64,000 nt of DNA from Arthrobacter sp. CJ23 (GTDB taxonomy: Bacteria; Actinomycetota; Actinomycetes; Actinomycetales; Micrococcaceae), in NCBI RefSeq assembly GCF_024741795.1, contig NZ_CP102950.1, forward strand, positions 2,356,001 through 2,420,000. The letters are read 5' to 3'. A program made the position numbers and the translations under genes. Shown here one piece after another: positions 1 through 8,198 of this stretch (position 1 is its first letter; every line of letters starts with the position of its first letter). The notes beneath the pieces were generated by a model that was not told the origin of the DNA, ran no database searches, and was given only the letters and a program-made list of their open reading frames with translations.

Positions 1-51
1 CATGGGTACCGCGGCCCTGCTGCGGTATTCGCGCCTCTGAGGCTGCCGGAC

Positions 52-675
52 TCAGTCCTCGGCTTCGCCCAGGCCTCGGGCGGCCAGCGCGTCACCGGTC
101 TGGCGGGCGTAGGCCACCGTGGTGATGAACACCGGCAAGACCAGTGCGCGCGGATTGCGTTCCAGGCCGCGGGCCCGTGCGGAATCCCTGACGTCGGAGA
201 AGGCGCCGGCAATGAACGGGATGCTGCGCAGCATCACTGCGATGGTGAGGGCAAAGCGTTCGGGGTCGGCGCCGAAGCGCTTGAGGGGCTTGGCCAAGGA
301 CACCACACCGTCCAGCAGGTCCTGCACCGGGGTAGTGGCCGTCAGCACGGACGCCGCAACCACGCACACCAGCACGTTGAGCACGATCCTGGCCGCGGTG
401 GGGCCGCCCAGCTGCCACCACTGGAACAGGCCAATGACAATGAGGATCGGCGCCACCATCCAGACCGCCCGCCACAAACGGCCTGCCCCGGCTCCGGTGA
501 GCAGGAACAGGCCGCACATCACGGCCAGCACGGCTGCGGACACCAGCCAGTCGACGATCAGGAACGAGGCCGTCCCGCAGCCGGCCACCAGCAGGAACTT
601 CAGCCAAAGCGGCGTCCGGTGGACGACAGAGTTGCCACGGACGTAGTTGGCGATCAGGAAGCCGTGGCCCCTCAT
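52..675 (-). CDS. bioN: Biotin ECF transporter transmembrane protein (EcfT/BioN)
   Basis: Membrane coupling subunit of an energy-coupling-factor transporter, linking the ATPase to the biotin-binding S component. The 207-residue product has several hydrophobic helices and two EcfT-type Ala-Arg-Gly motifs near the C-terminus (ARGLE and ARGLG), which in this family contact the ATPase. An in-frame ATG at 720 exists, but the start at 675 is preferred because it overlaps the bioM stop as ATGA, typical of translational coupling. Last gene of bioY-bioM-bioN. The function follows from the family and the neighbours. A general-purpose EcfT is possible but less likely beside its own bioY and bioM. Confidence 0.9.
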   Translation of the reverse strand: MRGHGFLIANYVRGNSVVHRTPLWLKFLLVAGCGTASFLIVDWLVSAAVLAVMCGLFLLTGAGAGRLWRAVWMVAPILIVIGLFQWWQLGGPTAARIVLNVLVCVVAASVLTATTPVQDLLDGVVSLAKPLKRFGADPERFALTIAVMLRSIPFIAGAFSDVRDSARARGLERNPRALVLPVFITTVAYARQTGDALAARGLGEAED

Positions 676-1409
676 GGCCTGTGCACGCCTTCCGGAACTG
701 CTTCGAGCCCGGCGGCGCACAGCGCGCGGTACCGGGCCACGGCCTCGGCCGCTCCGCCGTCGAACACTATCCGGCCGTCGTCAACCACCAGGACGCGTTC
801 CATGTCCAGCGCGAGCTCGAGGTCGTGGGTGGACATGATGATCTGCTGCTCCAGTCCGGCGAGCGTGCGGCGCAGGAGTTCGCGGTTGCGCAGGTCCAGC
901 AGCGTGGACGGCTCGTCGAGCACCAGAACCTTGGGATCCACTGCCAGGACGGCGCACAGTGCCAGGAGCTGGCGTTCGCCGCCGGAGAGCTCGTAGATGC
1001 TCTGGTCCGCCAGGCGCAGCAGCCCGAAACGGTCCAGCACGGCCTCGGCGCGGGCGGCGCGTTCCCGGCCATTCTTGATCGAGCGGCGCAGGGAAAGCTC
1101 CACATCTTCACGGCCGGTGGGCATGACCAGTTGCGACAGGGGATCGGTGAACACGAATCCCACCTGGCCGCGGACGTGCCGCACTTCGGACGCAGTGTCG
1201 GATCCGTTGACGGTCACCGTGCCCTCGCTCGGCTCCACGAGTCCGTTCAGGAGCCGCAGCAGGGTGGACTTCCCGGAGCCGTTGGCCCCGATGACGCCGA
1301 TTCTGCGTTCCGTGAGTTCAAGTGAGACGTCCTGCAGCAGGGTCTTGGCCGTGTGGCTGCCGTCGACCGCCACACGCACCGCGACCCCGTTGAAAATGAT
1401 GGTGTTCAT
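672..1409 (-). CDS. bioM: Biotin ECF transporter ATPase (BioM)
   Basis: ATP-binding subunit that powers biotin uptake with BioN and BioY. The 245-residue protein has every ABC ATPase motif in order: Walker A GANGSGKST near residue 40, signature LSGGERQ, Walker B VLVLDEPS and the switch histidine in STHD. It starts 48 bp after bioY and overlaps bioN by 4 nt, so the three genes form one operon. It has a single nucleotide-binding domain, as expected for BioM, and would work as a dimer. Confidence 0.92.
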   Translation of the reverse strand: MNTIIFNGVAVRVAVDGSHTAKTLLQDVSLELTERRIGVIGANGSGKSTLLRLLNGLVEPSEGTVTVNGSDTASEVRHVRGQVGFVFTDPLSQLVMPTGREDVELSLRRSIKNGRERAARAEAVLDRFGLLRLADQSIYELSGGERQLLALCAVLAVDPKVLVLDEPSTLLDLRNRELLRRTLAGLEQQIIMSTHDLELALDMERVLVVDDGRIVFDGGAAEAVARYRALCAAGLEAVPEGVHRP

Positions 1410-1457
1410 GTACCGATTGTTCCTGCCCCGGAGCCTGCCGCTGAAACCGACCCCGCG

Positions 1458-2081
1458 CTAGCGCAGCTGCCGGACGCGGCGGACCAGGACGTCCGGGAAC
1501 GCCTTGTGGAGCGATACGGCAATGACGGACGCCAGGAAGCACTTCAGGATGTCCCCCGGGTAGTAGGGGAGGTCCGCCAGGAAGGCCTTGGTGAAGTCCA
1601 GCTTGCCGTTGACCATCATGCCCAGCACGCCCAGGCCGTGGACCAGGACAACGGTGCCCACCAGGGCGGCAAGGAACAGGAAGACCGTGCGGTACTTGGC
1701 GGTCCTGCGGATCACGACGCCGGCCAGCCAACCCGCCGCGGCGGCGGCCAGCGGGAACCCGATGATGTAGCCGGCCGAGGGGGTGGCCAGGATGCCCGGT
1801 CCGCTGCGGCCGCCGCTGAAGATCGGGAGCCCGGCCAGGCCCAGGAGGAGATAGAGCCCGACGGCGGCGAAACCGCGCCCGCCGCCCAGCACCAGTCCGG
1901 TCAGTACGACGGCGAGCAGCTGCAGGGTGATCGGCACGCCCAGGGCGCCGACGGGGATTCCCGGGATGAGCGCGGAAGCGGCCACGAGGGCGGCGAAGAC
2001 GGCGATCAATCCAAGGTCGGTGGCGCCCCAGCGGGTGCGGGAGGCCGCGCGCGGTGCGGCTGCGGTGTCAGGCTGGCTCAT
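1458..2081 (-). CDS. bioY: Biotin transporter substrate-binding component BioY
   Basis: Membrane S component that binds biotin. The 207-residue sequence has six likely hydrophobic segments and the small Gly/Ala-rich helices typical of BioY, including a GFAAVGLYLLLGLAGLPIF-type segment. The ATG at 2081 has an AGGA-type ribosome binding site about 7 nt upstream. First gene of bioYMN. No biotin operator such as a BirA or BioQ box could be recognised upstream, so regulation is unknown. Confidence 0.9.
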   Translation of the reverse strand: MSQPDTAAAPRAASRTRWGATDLGLIAVFAALVAASALIPGIPVGALGVPITLQLLAVVLTGLVLGGGRGFAAVGLYLLLGLAGLPIFSGGRSGPGILATPSAGYIIGFPLAAAAAGWLAGVVIRRTAKYRTVFLFLAALVGTVVLVHGLGVLGMMVNGKLDFTKAFLADLPYYPGDILKCFLASVIAVSLHKAFPDVLVRRVRQLR

Positions 2082-2386
2082 GACAGGTCCTATCGGGAAG
2101 TGCTGTGAAGGGTGTGGAATTGCGGAACTGCTTTCCCCTGACTCCGAGAATACGGAGGAACAACAGGGGACATTTTGGAGGGTCCCTACAGTTCTGCTGC
2201 CGGGTCTTCTCAGGCCGGAGACAAAAGCGGCTTCCGGAAGGGCCGTTCGGGACTCGGGGCACGCCGATGCTGGTCAGGTGCCGGGCAGCCGGTAGACTTG
2301 ACTAGGCCGTTCTCATGGCCGAATCCGCCGCACATACCGGGCCAACCGGTTCAGCAGGCGTTCCCCATTGAAAGGCATCACCCGAA
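2082..2386. other. Divergent intergenic region bioY / ABC-F gene
   Basis: 305 bases without a supported gene. It separates bioY (leftward) from the ABC-F gene (rightward) and must hold both promoters. TAGACT at 2292 is a possible -10 element for the rightward gene. A short hairpin, ctccg-agaata-cggag, lies near 2143-2158. No known riboswitch or biotin operator was recognised. Confidence 0.5.
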
Positions 2387-3985
2387 TTGATTACCGTCCA
2401 GGACCTTGAACTCCGCGCCGGCGCACGCCTGCTCATGGACCAAGTCAACTTCAGGGTGGACAAAGGGGACAAGATCGGGCTCGTCGGCCGAAACGGTGCC
2501 GGCAAGACCACTCTCACCCGGGTTCTCGCAGGCGAAGGCCTTCCGGCCGGCGGCAAGGTAACCCGCAGCGGCGAGATCGGCTACCTGCCTCAGGATCCCC
2601 GCACCCCGGACATGGAGCAGCTCGCGCGCGACCGCATCCTCTCCGCCCGCGGCCTGGACGTCGTCGTCGGCAAGCTCAAGAAGGCCCATGAGGAAATGGC
2701 CAGCGGCGACGCCGCTGTGCAGCGCAAGGCCATGAACCGCTATGACCGGCTCGAAGCCGAGTTCCTGGCCGGTGGCGGCTACGCCGCCGAGGCCGAAGCC
2801 GCCGCGATCTCCTCCAACCTCGCCCTGCCGGACCGGCTGCTGAACCAGCCGTTGAAGACTCTTTCCGGCGGCCAGCGCCGCCGTGTGGAATTGGCGCGCA
2901 TCCTGTACTCGGACGCCGAGACCCTGCTCCTCGACGAACCCACCAACCACCTCGACGCCGACTCCATCACCTGGCTGCGGGAGTTCCTGAAGAACCACCA
3001 GGGCGGGCTGATCGTGATCAGCCACGACACCGAACTGCTCGAGGCCACGGTTAATAAGGTGTACCTGCTGGATGCCAACCGCGCCCAGATCGACTACTAC
3101 AACATGGACTGGAAGCGCTACGTGCTCCAGCGTGAAACGGACGAGCGCGCCCGCAAGCGCGAACGCGCCAACGCCGAGAAGAAGGCCCAGGTCCTGATCG
3201 ACCAGGCCAACAAGATGCGTGCCAAGGCCACCAAGGCCGTTGCCGCCCAGAACATGGCCAAGCGCGCCGAGCGGCTCCTCAGCGGGCTGGAGGCCGTGCG
3301 CGAAAACGACCGCGTGGCAGCCCTGCGCTTCCCGGATCCCTCGCCCTGCGGCAAGACCCCGCTGACCGCCGAAGGCCTCAGCAAGTCCTACGGCTCGCTC
3401 GAGATCTTCACGGACGTGGACCTGGCCATCGACCGCGGCTCCAAGGTGGTCATCCTGGGCCTCAACGGTGCCGGCAAGACCACCCTGCTGCGCATGCTGG
3501 CCGGCGTGGACAAGCCGGACACCGGCGAGATCATCCCAGGCCACGGCCTCAAGGTGGGCTACTACGCCCAGGAGCACGAGACGCTCGACGTCGAGCGCAC
3601 GGTCCTGGAGAACATGCGCTCTTCCGCCCCGGACATGAAGGACGCCGAAGTCCGCGGCATCCTCGGTTCGTTCCTGTTCTCCGGCGATGACGTGGACAAG
3701 CCCGCCGGTGTGCTCTCCGGGGGTGAAAAGACCCGCCTGGCCCTCGCCACGATTGTCGCCTCCAGCGCCAACGTGCTGCTGCTGGACGAACCCACCAACA
3801 ACCTTGACCCGGCCAGCCGCGCCGAGATCCTGGGCGCCCTGAAGAACTACAGCGGCGCCGTCGTCATGGTCAGCCACGACGAAGGAGCCGTCTCGGCACT
3901 GAACCCGGAACGCGTCGTGCTGCTGCCGGACGGCGTCGAGGACCACTGGAACGAAGACTACCTGGACCTGATTACGCTGGCGTAG
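2387..3985 (+). CDS. ABC-F family ATPase
   Basis: Soluble ATPase with two ABC domains and no membrane segment. ABC-F proteins act on ribosomes, either in translation control or in protection from antibiotics. Domain 1 has Walker A GRNGAGKTT near residues 34-42, LSGGQRRR and LLLDEPTNHLD. A charged, Lys/Arg/Ala-rich linker follows (about residues 240-300). Domain 2 has GLNGAGKTT near residue 358, LSGGEKTR and LLLDEPTNNLD. The 532-residue length fits the family. The start is a TTG at 2387, 11 nt after a GAAAGG sequence. A housekeeping translation factor seems likelier than a resistance gene in this core-genome context, but the subclass cannot be fixed from sequence alone. Confidence 0.9.
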   Translation: MITVQDLELRAGARLLMDQVNFRVDKGDKIGLVGRNGAGKTTLTRVLAGEGLPAGGKVTRSGEIGYLPQDPRTPDMEQLARDRILSARGLDVVVGKLKKAHEEMASGDAAVQRKAMNRYDRLEAEFLAGGGYAAEAEAAAISSNLALPDRLLNQPLKTLSGGQRRRVELARILYSDAETLLLDEPTNHLDADSITWLREFLKNHQGGLIVISHDTELLEATVNKVYLLDANRAQIDYYNMDWKRYVLQRETDERARKRERANAEKKAQVLIDQANKMRAKATKAVAAQNMAKRAERLLSGLEAVRENDRVAALRFPDPSPCGKTPLTAEGLSKSYGSLEIFTDVDLAIDRGSKVVILGLNGAGKTTLLRMLAGVDKPDTGEIIPGHGLKVGYYAQEHETLDVERTVLENMRSSAPDMKDAEVRGILGSFLFSGDDVDKPAGVLSGGEKTRLALATIVASSANVLLLDEPTNNLDPASRAEILGALKNYSGAVVMVSHDEGAVSALNPERVVLLPDGVEDHWNEDYLDLITLA

Positions 3986-4021
3986 GCCGCCCGGGCTCGC
4001 CTTCCGCTGCGCGCCGCGCCC

Positions 4022-4129
4022 GATTTGCCGCGTGCTCGCTCGTACTCCCCACCGTCTCCCTAGCCTCGCAAGCTCGGCCAGGGAACCCTGACGGCGTGGG
4101 CCCCCGCTTGGACGCACGCTACGCAAATC
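4022..4129. repeat. REP-like extragenic palindromic element
   Basis: The gap between the ABC-F gene and the converging YbaK gene holds an imperfect inverted repeat. GATTTGCCGCGTGC at 4022-4035 faces GCACGCTACGCAAATC at 4114-4129. A perfect 12-nt palindrome, cagggaaccctg, lies between them at 4079-4090. This layout resembles repeated extragenic palindromes, but no second copy was noticed in the window. It may also serve as a terminator for the converging genes. Confidence 0.35.
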
Positions 4130-4171
4130 AAACGCGTCCCTCCGCTGGCGGGCACGTCACCCTTGCGGGAA

Positions 4172-4639
4172 CTAGCGGACCTGGAGTTCTTCGGCGTTGG
4201 TGATTTTTCTGAGCTGCTCGTAGCTGATGCTGAACATTGAATTGTGGTCTCCGGCGCCTGCCCAGAGGATCTCGTGGTCCTTGAGGGACTCGTCCAGGAG
4301 GGTCCTGAGCTTCTCCGGGTGGCCTACAGGCGCCACTCCTCCTACTTCCTGGCCGGTGTGTTCCAGGACGAAGGTGGGGGAGGCCCGGCGGATCTTGCTT
4401 GCGCCCAGGAGCCCGGCCACGAGTGCGGTGTCCACTTTCGCTGCGCCGCTGGCAAGAATCAGCAACGGGCCGCCGTCGAGTTCGAACACCAAGCTGTTGG
4501 TGATTGCTGCGACGTCGCAGCCCAGCACCGAAGCCGCGGCTGCCGCCGTCGGGACCGCGTCCTCGAAGATCCGGACGGTGTCCGCGGCGCCGGCCCGGGT
4601 GAGCGCGGCCTTCACATTGAGAACGGGAGCGGGGATCAT
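4172..4639 (-). CDS. YbaK/EbsC family aminoacyl-tRNA deacylase
   Basis: Small single-domain protein (155 aa) of the YbaK/ProX editing family, which hydrolyses mischarged tRNAs such as Cys-tRNA(Pro). Family features are visible: the conserved ITNSLVFELDG strand, the invariant lysine region ASGAAKVD, and GGVAPVGHP. It starts at the base next to the SURF1 stop, so it is probably translated from the same message. The exact tRNA specificity is not readable from sequence. Confidence 0.85.
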   Translation of the reverse strand: MIPAPVLNVKAALTRAGAADTVRIFEDAVPTAAAAASVLGCDVAAITNSLVFELDGGPLLILASGAAKVDTALVAGLLGASKIRRASPTFVLEHTGQEVGGVAPVGHPEKLRTLLDESLKDHEILWAGAGDHNSMFSISYEQLRKITNAEELQVR

Positions 4640-5506
4640 TCAGTATCCTTGGGCATCCAGAATTGCGTCTTCCTCTTCCTCGGACGTGGGCCGCTTGCCC
4701 TTCCGTGCCGGCGGCGTCCGGCGGCGCGGTGGCGCGCCCGCCGCGGGGATATCCTCGCCGTCATCGTCCTCGGCGTCGATGGCCGCATTCCGGGCCTGCT
4801 GGCGCGCCGCGTAGCCGAAGCCGATGAACATCAGGACGCCGAACGCGAACCACTGCAGCGAATAGGACAGGTGCGTGCCCTCCTCCGTGGCAGGTTTGGG
4901 GAACGCCGCCGGCATGGGCTCCACGGCAGGCGTCTCGCTGGCGATCTGGCCGTAGGCGCCGGTCTGCAGCGGATAGTCCAGTTCGGCGGCGAAGCCGGGC
5001 AGGTCGATCGAGGCCAGCTGGCCGTCGACGGCGCCGCGGTCCAGCTTGGGTTCGGACGGCTTGAGGCGGGCCACCACGGTGACCTCGCCCGCGGGAGGTG
5101 CCGGCACGACGTCGGGGTGTCCCGGCGTGTTGTTGCCGATGGGCAGCCAGCCGCGGTCGATCACCACGGCCTCGCCGGTGGCCAGGCGGAAGGGAACCAC
5201 GACGTCGTAGCCCGGCTGCCCGTTGAGCGGCCGGTTCCGTACGACCCGCTGTCCGGCGACGTCATAGTGCCCGCGCAGCTCCACCTGGGTCCATTCACGT
5301 TCTGGATCCAGGCCGGCGAACTGCTCCTTGACGTCAGCAAAAGGAACGGGAGCGGCGGAGTAGTTGCTGACCACGCGGTTGATTTCGGCGAGCGTCTCGG
5401 CCCGGCGGTCCATCTGCCAGCGGCCCAGGAAAACGCAGGCCGTGGCGAAGATGAGCGCCAGCACAAAGTAGCCCAGCCATTTGCTGGAGAACAGAAAACG
5501 GTACAT
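4640..5506 (-). CDS. SURF1 family cytochrome oxidase biogenesis protein
   Basis: Integral membrane protein of the SURF1/Shy1 family, which helps assemble haem-copper cytochrome oxidase. The 288-residue protein has the expected layout: an N-terminal membrane helix (about residues 11-30) followed by GRWQMDRR, a large extracytoplasmic domain, and a C-terminal helix around YSLQWFAFGVLMFIGFG. The Lys/Arg-rich tail also contains an acidic patch. It abuts both neighbours with no gap, indicating an operon with the genes on either side. Actinobacterial SURF1 proteins are commonly found in such clusters, away from the oxidase genes. Confidence 0.88.
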   Translation of the reverse strand: MYRFLFSSKWLGYFVLALIFATACVFLGRWQMDRRAETLAEINRVVSNYSAAPVPFADVKEQFAGLDPEREWTQVELRGHYDVAGQRVVRNRPLNGQPGYDVVVPFRLATGEAVVIDRGWLPIGNNTPGHPDVVPAPPAGEVTVVARLKPSEPKLDRGAVDGQLASIDLPGFAAELDYPLQTGAYGQIASETPAVEPMPAAFPKPATEEGTHLSYSLQWFAFGVLMFIGFGYAARQQARNAAIDAEDDDGEDIPAAGAPPRRRTPPARKGKRPTSEEEEDAILDAQGY

Positions 5507-5806
5507 TCAGCCGGCTCCGCCCGTGCCGGCGGTGGCGTCTGCCCCGGCCGTGGCGTCGAAGGGGATGGTGTCCTTCCAGAGGTCCCGGGTCTGCAGGTAG
5601 TCCTCCAGCCATTCCCGGTGTTCCTGGCACGCGAGCCAGACCTTGCGGCGTTCGGGGGTGTGGATACGCGGGTTGTTCCACAGCAGCTGCCAGTCCGCGC
5701 CGGAGCGGCAGCCCTTGCGGGAGCAGAGGGCTTCGGAGGGGGTTCCGGGCGCACGCCCGTCCTCCTGGCTGCCCGGTCCCAGGCCGCCAAGGTTGAAGAT
5801 GTTCAT
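5507..5806 (-). CDS. Small conserved Cys/His-containing protein, function unknown
   Basis: A 99-residue protein that I do not recognise functionally. It has Cys28, Cys33, a later Cys and a His in a CSRKGCR...CQEHREW arrangement that could bind a metal, plus a WLEDYLQTRDLW segment. There is no signal peptide or membrane helix. Its ATG overlaps the stop of the upstream DUF3099 gene (ATGA) and its stop abuts the SURF1 start, so it is translated within this operon. A role near cytochrome oxidase assembly is inferred from position only. Small proteins of this type are sometimes labelled acetone carboxylase in databases, which this size and sequence do not support. Confidence 0.7.
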   Translation of the reverse strand: MNIFNLGGLGPGSQEDGRAPGTPSEALCSRKGCRSGADWQLLWNNPRIHTPERRKVWLACQEHREWLEDYLQTRDLWKDTIPFDATAGADATAGTGGAG

Positions 5807-6345
5807 GAAGCTGCCCGTTCCTCGCCGCTGTCTGTGTCCCGGTGTGTGCCGGATTGCTGTCTGCCGGACCGGTTTGTGGCCTGGTTTGTGCCCGTTCCGT
5901 CCGTGCCCGCGCCGCCGTCGGGATCGTCGTCGTCGACCAGTTCGCCCTCCAACACGGTCACCGGCGGGGTCTCAGGGGCCGGTGTCGCCGCCGTGGAACC
6001 TTCGATCTCGACCGCCGGAACGTAGTCCAGCAGGGCATCGCTGTGGACTTCTGCCTTGTCGCTGCCGTTGGCGATGACCACGGCGATCCACGGCAGGAAC
6101 ACGGCGCCCGCCACGGCGATGATCTTGAACCAGCCGTCCACCACGAAGATCAGGACGATGCACACCATGCGGATGCCCATGGCCACGGCGTACTTGATCA
6201 TGCGGTCCCGCATGTCGTCCGAGTGGGCAGCCGCGGCGTCGGTGATGCTGTGGACTTCGGGGTCGCTTGAAACCGCGTCCGGATCCCCGGGCACTTGCTG
6301 CAGGGGACTGTTCTCTCGTGTCACGGCTGAATCATCACGCTCCAA
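5803..6345 (-). CDS. DUF3099 family membrane protein
   Basis: About 180 residues with two adjacent hydrophobic helices (YAVAMGIRMVCIVLIFVV and a second reaching AVFLPWIAVVIAN), the DUF3099 pattern found in actinobacteria. A long acidic and Thr/Pro-rich tail follows. The frame is open far upstream to 7470, but that part is antisense to fabG and is rejected. I chose the TTG at 6345 because AGGGGAG lies 5 nt before it. A GTG at 6324 is the alternative. It is the first gene of a run with the Cys/His protein, SURF1 and YbaK. Function unknown. Confidence 0.72.
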   Translation of the reverse strand: MERDDSAVTRENSPLQQVPGDPDAVSSDPEVHSITDAAAAHSDDMRDRMIKYAVAMGIRMVCIVLIFVVDGWFKIIAVAGAVFLPWIAVVIANGSDKAEVHSDALLDYVPAVEIEGSTAATPAPETPPVTVLEGELVDDDDPDGGAGTDGTGTNQATNRSGRQQSGTHRDTDSGEERAAS

Positions 6346-6501
6346 TAAGGCTCCCCTCAATTCTCTCACCAACGGCAGGGCCGCCCAAACCACGCGGGAC
6401 GCGGCTACCGGCACGTTGCCATGGCTGGCGGCTAAGATCAAAGGCAGGAAAATCCCTCTTTCACCGCGGCACAGGCGTGCCGCAGAATCCGGAGCCACAG
6501 C

Positions 6502-7227
6502 ATGTCTGAAGCAGTATCCACCGGCCGCAGCGTCCTCATCACCGGCGGCAACCGCGGAATCGGCCTCGCTATCGCGGAGTCCTTCCTCGCCAACGGCGAC
6601 AAGGTGGCCGTGACGTACCGCAGCGAATCCGAGCTCCCGGCAGGCATCCTGGGAGTCCAGGCCGACGTCACGGACGAGGCCTCGCTGGACGCAGCCTTCA
6701 AGATCGTCGAAGAAGCACACGGCCCCGTGGAGGTCCTCGTGGCCAACGCGGGCATCACCAAGGACACCCTCCTGCTGCGCATGAGCGAGGACGATTTCGC
6801 CTCGGTCATCGACACCAACCTCACAGGTGCCTTCCGCGTCATCAAGCGCGCCTCCAAGGGCATGATCCGCCTGCGCAAGGGCCGCGTGGTCCTGATTTCC
6901 TCGGTCTCCGGCCTCTACGGCGCTCCGGGCCAGATCAACTACTCGGCGTCCAAGGCGGGCATGGTGGGCATCGCCCGCTCCCTGACCCGTGAACTGGGCA
7001 GCCGCGGCATCACGGCGAACGTGGTGGCACCGGGCTTTATCAACACGGACATGACAGCGGCCCTTCCGGAGGACACGCAGAAGGCCTACTTGGCCAGCGT
7101 CCCGGCGGCCCGCTTCGCCGAAGCCTCCGAGGTCGCGAACGTGGTCCGCTGGATCGCCAGCGACGAGGCCGCCTACATCTCCGGCGCGGTCATCCCGGTG
7201 GACGGCGGCCTGGGAATGGGCCACTAG
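6502..7227 (+). CDS. fabG: 3-oxoacyl-ACP reductase (FabG/MabA-like SDR)
   Basis: NADPH-dependent reductase of beta-ketoacyl-ACP in fatty acid synthesis. The 241-residue SDR shows the cofactor loop TGGNRGIG, the VANAGI motif, and the catalytic set Ser134, Tyr147 and Lys151 (QINYSASK). PGFINTDMT follows, as in FabG/MabA proteins. The start ATG is at 6502. It is separated by 136 bp from the next SDR gene, and the two may be co-transcribed. In mycobacteria the MabA gene precedes inhA, but the second gene here is not InhA. Confidence 0.88.
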   Translation: MSEAVSTGRSVLITGGNRGIGLAIAESFLANGDKVAVTYRSESELPAGILGVQADVTDEASLDAAFKIVEEAHGPVEVLVANAGITKDTLLLRMSEDDFASVIDTNLTGAFRVIKRASKGMIRLRKGRVVLISSVSGLYGAPGQINYSASKAGMVGIARSLTRELGSRGITANVVAPGFINTDMTAALPEDTQKAYLASVPAARFAEASEVANVVRWIASDEAAYISGAVIPVDGGLGMGH

Positions 7228-7363
7228 ATCTTTCCGGCACCGGCGGCCAACCAGGTCGCCAGGCGTTTTTTGTGGGTCACGGACAAAGGCAATGCCCTTG
7301 CCCGCTGGCATGATGGTTCCTGAACCCACAGTATTTTGGATGTTTTGAACAAAAGGAGCTCGA

Positions 7364-8116
7364 ATGGGACTGCTGGACAACAAGACCGCGATCGTCACCG
7401 GTTCTTCACGCGGAATCGGCGCAGAGGTAGCCAGGATCCTGGCAGGCGAGGGCGCTGCCGTCGTCGTCAACTACCGCCAGAAGGCGCCTCGCGCCAACAA
7501 GGTCGTGGCGGACATCCAGGCTGCCGGCGGCCGCGCCGCAGCAGTGGGCGCTGACCTCACCACCGCGGAGGGCGTGCACGCCCTGGCCAGCACCGCCATG
7601 GAGGAATTCGGTTCCCTCGACGTGCTGGTGCTCAACGCATCCGGCGGCATGGAGTCGGGCATGGAGGCGGACTACGCCCTCAAGCTGAACCGCGACGCCC
7701 AGATCAACATGCTCAACGCCGCCGTGCCGCTCATGCCGGAAGGTTCCCGCGTGGTCTTCGTCACCAGCCACCAGGCGCACTTCGTGGACACCGTGCCCAC
7801 CATGCCCGAATACGAACCGGTTGCCCGCAGCAAGCGCGCCGGCGAAGTGGCTCTGCGTGAGCTGCTCCCCAATCTGGCCGACAAGGGCATCTCCCTGGTG
7901 GTGGTGTCCGGCGACATGATCGAAGGCACCGTCACGGCTACGCTCCTGGACCGCTCCAACCCGGGCGCCATCGAGGCCCGCCGCACCGAGGCCGGCAAGC
8001 TCTACTCGGTGGAGGAGTTCGCCGCGGAGGTCGCCAAGATGGTGACTGCCGACGTCGAGTCCGGCCACACCGAGTACGTCGGCGGCGCCGACTACTTCGG
8101 CAAGACCGCCGAGTAA
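7364..8116 (+). CDS. SDR family protein lacking the catalytic tyrosine
   Basis: A 250-residue Rossmann-fold protein with an intact cofactor motif (TGSSRGIG) and the NASGG motif of classical SDRs. The active-site YxxxK is altered: Lys157 is present in PVARSKRAGE, but the tyrosine position is Val153. The nearest Tyr is 150, seven residues before the lysine. The protein may have lost reductase chemistry, use another acid, or act as a binding protein. The ATG at 7364 follows AAAGGAGCTCGA, a strong ribosome binding site. It ends just before a strong hairpin. Confidence 0.8.
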   Translation: MGLLDNKTAIVTGSSRGIGAEVARILAGEGAAVVVNYRQKAPRANKVVADIQAAGGRAAAVGADLTTAEGVHALASTAMEEFGSLDVLVLNASGGMESGMEADYALKLNRDAQINMLNAAVPLMPEGSRVVFVTSHQAHFVDTVPTMPEYEPVARSKRAGEVALRELLPNLADKGISLVVVSGDMIEGTVTATLLDRSNPGAIEARRTEAGKLYSVEEFAAEVAKMVTADVESGHTEYVGGADYFGKTAE

Positions 8117-8132
8117 CGTCCGCAGCAACATA

Positions 8133-8170
8133 AAGGAGCGGCCCGGGACATCAGTCCCGGGCCGCTCCTT
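8133..8170. terminator. Bidirectional terminator between SDR and serB
   Basis: A perfect 17-bp stem, aaggagcggcccgggac at 8133-8149 with its complement at 8154-8170, closes a 4-nt loop. It sits between the converging SDR and serB genes. The A-rich start and T-rich end allow it to work in both directions. Confidence 0.85.
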
Positions 8171-8198
8171 CGTGTCTGCTGCCTTGCGTGGGGCCGGA

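Noticed and set aside
1..51. CAT at positions 1-3, possibly the start codon of a minus-strand gene beyond the left edge
   Set aside because: Only one codon is visible, and no clear ribosome binding site precedes it on the minus strand.
2378..4126. Open frame of 582 codons on the minus strand opposite the ABC-F gene
   Set aside because: It is the antisense shadow of a complete ABC-F gene. High-GC codon bias leaves this frame open, and the sequence shows no known domain.
6346..7470. Upstream part of the DUF3099 frame, opposite fabG
   Set aside because: The frame stays open, but only the part after 6345 matches the family; the rest is antisense to fabG.
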